Origin: S010-25 sp964441285
GTDB lineage: Bacteria; Pseudomonadota; Gammaproteobacteria; SZUA-229
Direction: 5' to 3'
DNA: 64,000 nt
NCBI GenBank assembly: GCA_964441285.1
Contig: CAYTUK010000003.1
Span: 124,001 to 188,000 of the forward strand
Shown here: positions 63,164-64,000 of the stretch, piece after piece
Layout of the letters: each line of letters opens with the position of its first letter
Numbering within the stretch: the first letter of the stretch is position 1
Translations under genes and position numbers: made by a program
Notes under the pieces: generated by a model
Told to the model about the DNA's origin: nothing
What the model saw: the letters and a program-made list of their open reading frames with translations, nothing else
Database searches by the model: none

Positions 63164-64000
63164 TTAGCGATTTTTTTTATCCGTAATAAATATCCCGGTT
63201 TTATTGATTTTATTTTTTTCTTTGGGCGGCATAAAATAAAATCCCTGTAACAGGTCACAGCCTGAATCAATTAAAAAATTATATTGGTATTTATGTTCAA
63301 TCCCATTAGCAATGGATTTTATGTTTAATGCTTTAGTGAGCTTGAGCAGGCTTTTGATGATTATTTCACTGCGTTCAGATTCGCCAATTTGCACAATGAA
63401 AGCGGTGTCAATTTTAATGCTGTTAATGGGTAATTCGAGCAGTCGCAATAACGATGCGTGTCCGCTACCAAAGCCGCTAAGGCAAAATTGTGCGCCGTAT
63501 TCACCCAGTGTTTTGCAGAAAGCAATGGTTTTTCGGATGTCGTTAATGGCATGACTTTCTGATATTTCGAGTTCAAAATCAGCCAGCTTCAAGTTATGGT
63601 GGCTGCATATATCAATGAGTTTTTGTGAGTAATAGACGCTTTCGCAGTCAAGTGAAGAGATGTTAACGGCTATTTTCAAATGGCTGCCGATGTTTCTTCG
63701 CAACCAGATTAAGTCTTTGCAGCATTGTTCAAACACCCATAAGTCTAACGCAAAAATTAAGCCATGCGCTTCGGCTGCAGGGAGAAATGTGTGCGGGTAA
63801 AATGTACCCAGCCCCGGCCGTTCCCAGCGTACCAGTGCCTCGAAATAGCACGCATGACCTGTCAGCGCATCGTAACGGGGCTGGTAATGGATCAGAAGTT
63901 CATTGTTTCGAATGGCGGTGCTCAGGTTAGCCAGAAATTGCTCGTTGTTTATATCGGGCCGAATACGGGCTCTGCGCTGTATAGCCTGATTTTTTCCAGA
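63164..64000 (-). CDS. EAL-domain protein with degenerate catalytic motif, partial
   Basis: The frame is open to the right edge, so the start and any N-terminal domains lie outside. The visible part is an EAL domain: HYQPRYDALTGHACYFEALVRWERPG gives the EAL motif, NISSLD and FELEISESHA are the next metal and base motifs, and SIKID carries the conserved lysine. The loop-6 motif that should read DDFGTGYSS is SGFGSGHAS (in the translation LSGFGSGHASLL), so both metal-binding aspartates are lost. The domain may bind c-di-GMP but should not cleave it. The upstream part may hold GGDEF or sensor domains. Confidence 0.85.
   Translation of the reverse strand, partial: SGKNQAIQRRARIRPDINNEQFLANLSTAIRNNELLIHYQPRYDALTGHACYFEALVRWERPGLGTFYPHTFLPAAEAHGLIFALDLWVFEQCCKDLIWLRRNIGSHLKIAVNISSLDCESVYYSQKLIDICSHHNLKLADFELEISESHAINDIRKTIAFCKTLGEYGAQFCLSGFGSGHASLLRLLELPINSIKIDTAFIVQIGESERSEIIIKSLLKLTKALNIKSIANGIEHKYQYNFLIDSGCDLLQGFYFMPPKEKNKINKTGIFITDKKNR

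Overview
The window looks like part of a chromosome from a sulfur-oxidising, probably autotrophic gammaproteobacterium. The evidence is a SoxB thiosulfohydrolase, a CbbY-type phosphatase, a remnant of a TauE/SafE (TSUP) exporter, a SulP anion transporter, a full Gram-negative envelope set (kdsA, kdsC, kdsB, waaA, lpxL, tolC, pqiABC) and typical gammaproteobacterial neighbourhoods (rsmD-coaD-ferredoxin; pcm-rhodanese-tolC-waaA opposite thiC). No rRNA, tRNA, CRISPR array or complete insertion sequence was seen. Genus cannot be named from the sequence alone.

Layout. 1-6 kb: rsmD (partial), coaD, a YfhL-type ferredoxin, gamma-glutamyltransferase, a hybrid sensor kinase and an RluA-type pseudouridine synthase. 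6-8.6 kb: a GspA/GspB pair. 8.8-10.4 kb: a decayed accessory patch holding a 264-bp non-coding element with terminal and internal inverted repeats, the N-terminus of a defence-type helicase cut off by an IS256-family end, and an acyltransferase that seems to lack its middle. 10.5-17.9 kb: a tightly overlapping six-gene operon, GC-richer than its surroundings, for a membrane complex related to hydrogenase-4/formate hydrogenlyase. Its large subunit has lost all four nickel-ligand cysteines, so it belongs to the poorly understood energy-converting-hydrogenase-related (Ehr-like) type. 18-31 kb: rimO, tcdA, an AT-rich pyrF, lipid A/Kdo assembly genes, tolC, pcm, thiC and rlmA. 31.5-36.3 kb: pqiABC and trhP. 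36.5-41.7 kb: a 49-bp perfect palindrome, a glycine-zipper lipoprotein, sulP and a kdsA-kdsC-transaldolase-kdsB run. 41.7-45.2 kb: soxB and a porin behind a clear Pho box. 45-60 kb: three hybrid kinases (one next to a periplasmic binding protein, two in tandem), a YebC paralogue, an RND efflux pair and mnmH. 60-64 kb: a DsbA-like protein, a toxin-antitoxin cassette sitting where the middle of a TSUP exporter gene should be, cbbY, and a degenerate EAL-domain protein that runs off the right edge.

How the genes work together. Kdo synthesis (kdsA/C/B), Kdo transfer (waaA), late acylation (lpxL), TolC, the RND pump and PqiABC all build or guard the outer membrane. SoxB, SulP and the broken TSUP exporter point to reduced-sulfur metabolism. 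The Ehr-like complex would link an unknown redox reaction to ion translocation. Several hybrid kinases and an EAL protein indicate a strong sensory component. The features best worth following are the Ehr-like operon, the TSUP/toxin-antitoxin replacement, the Pho-box porin with its long leader, and the non-coding inverted-repeat elements.
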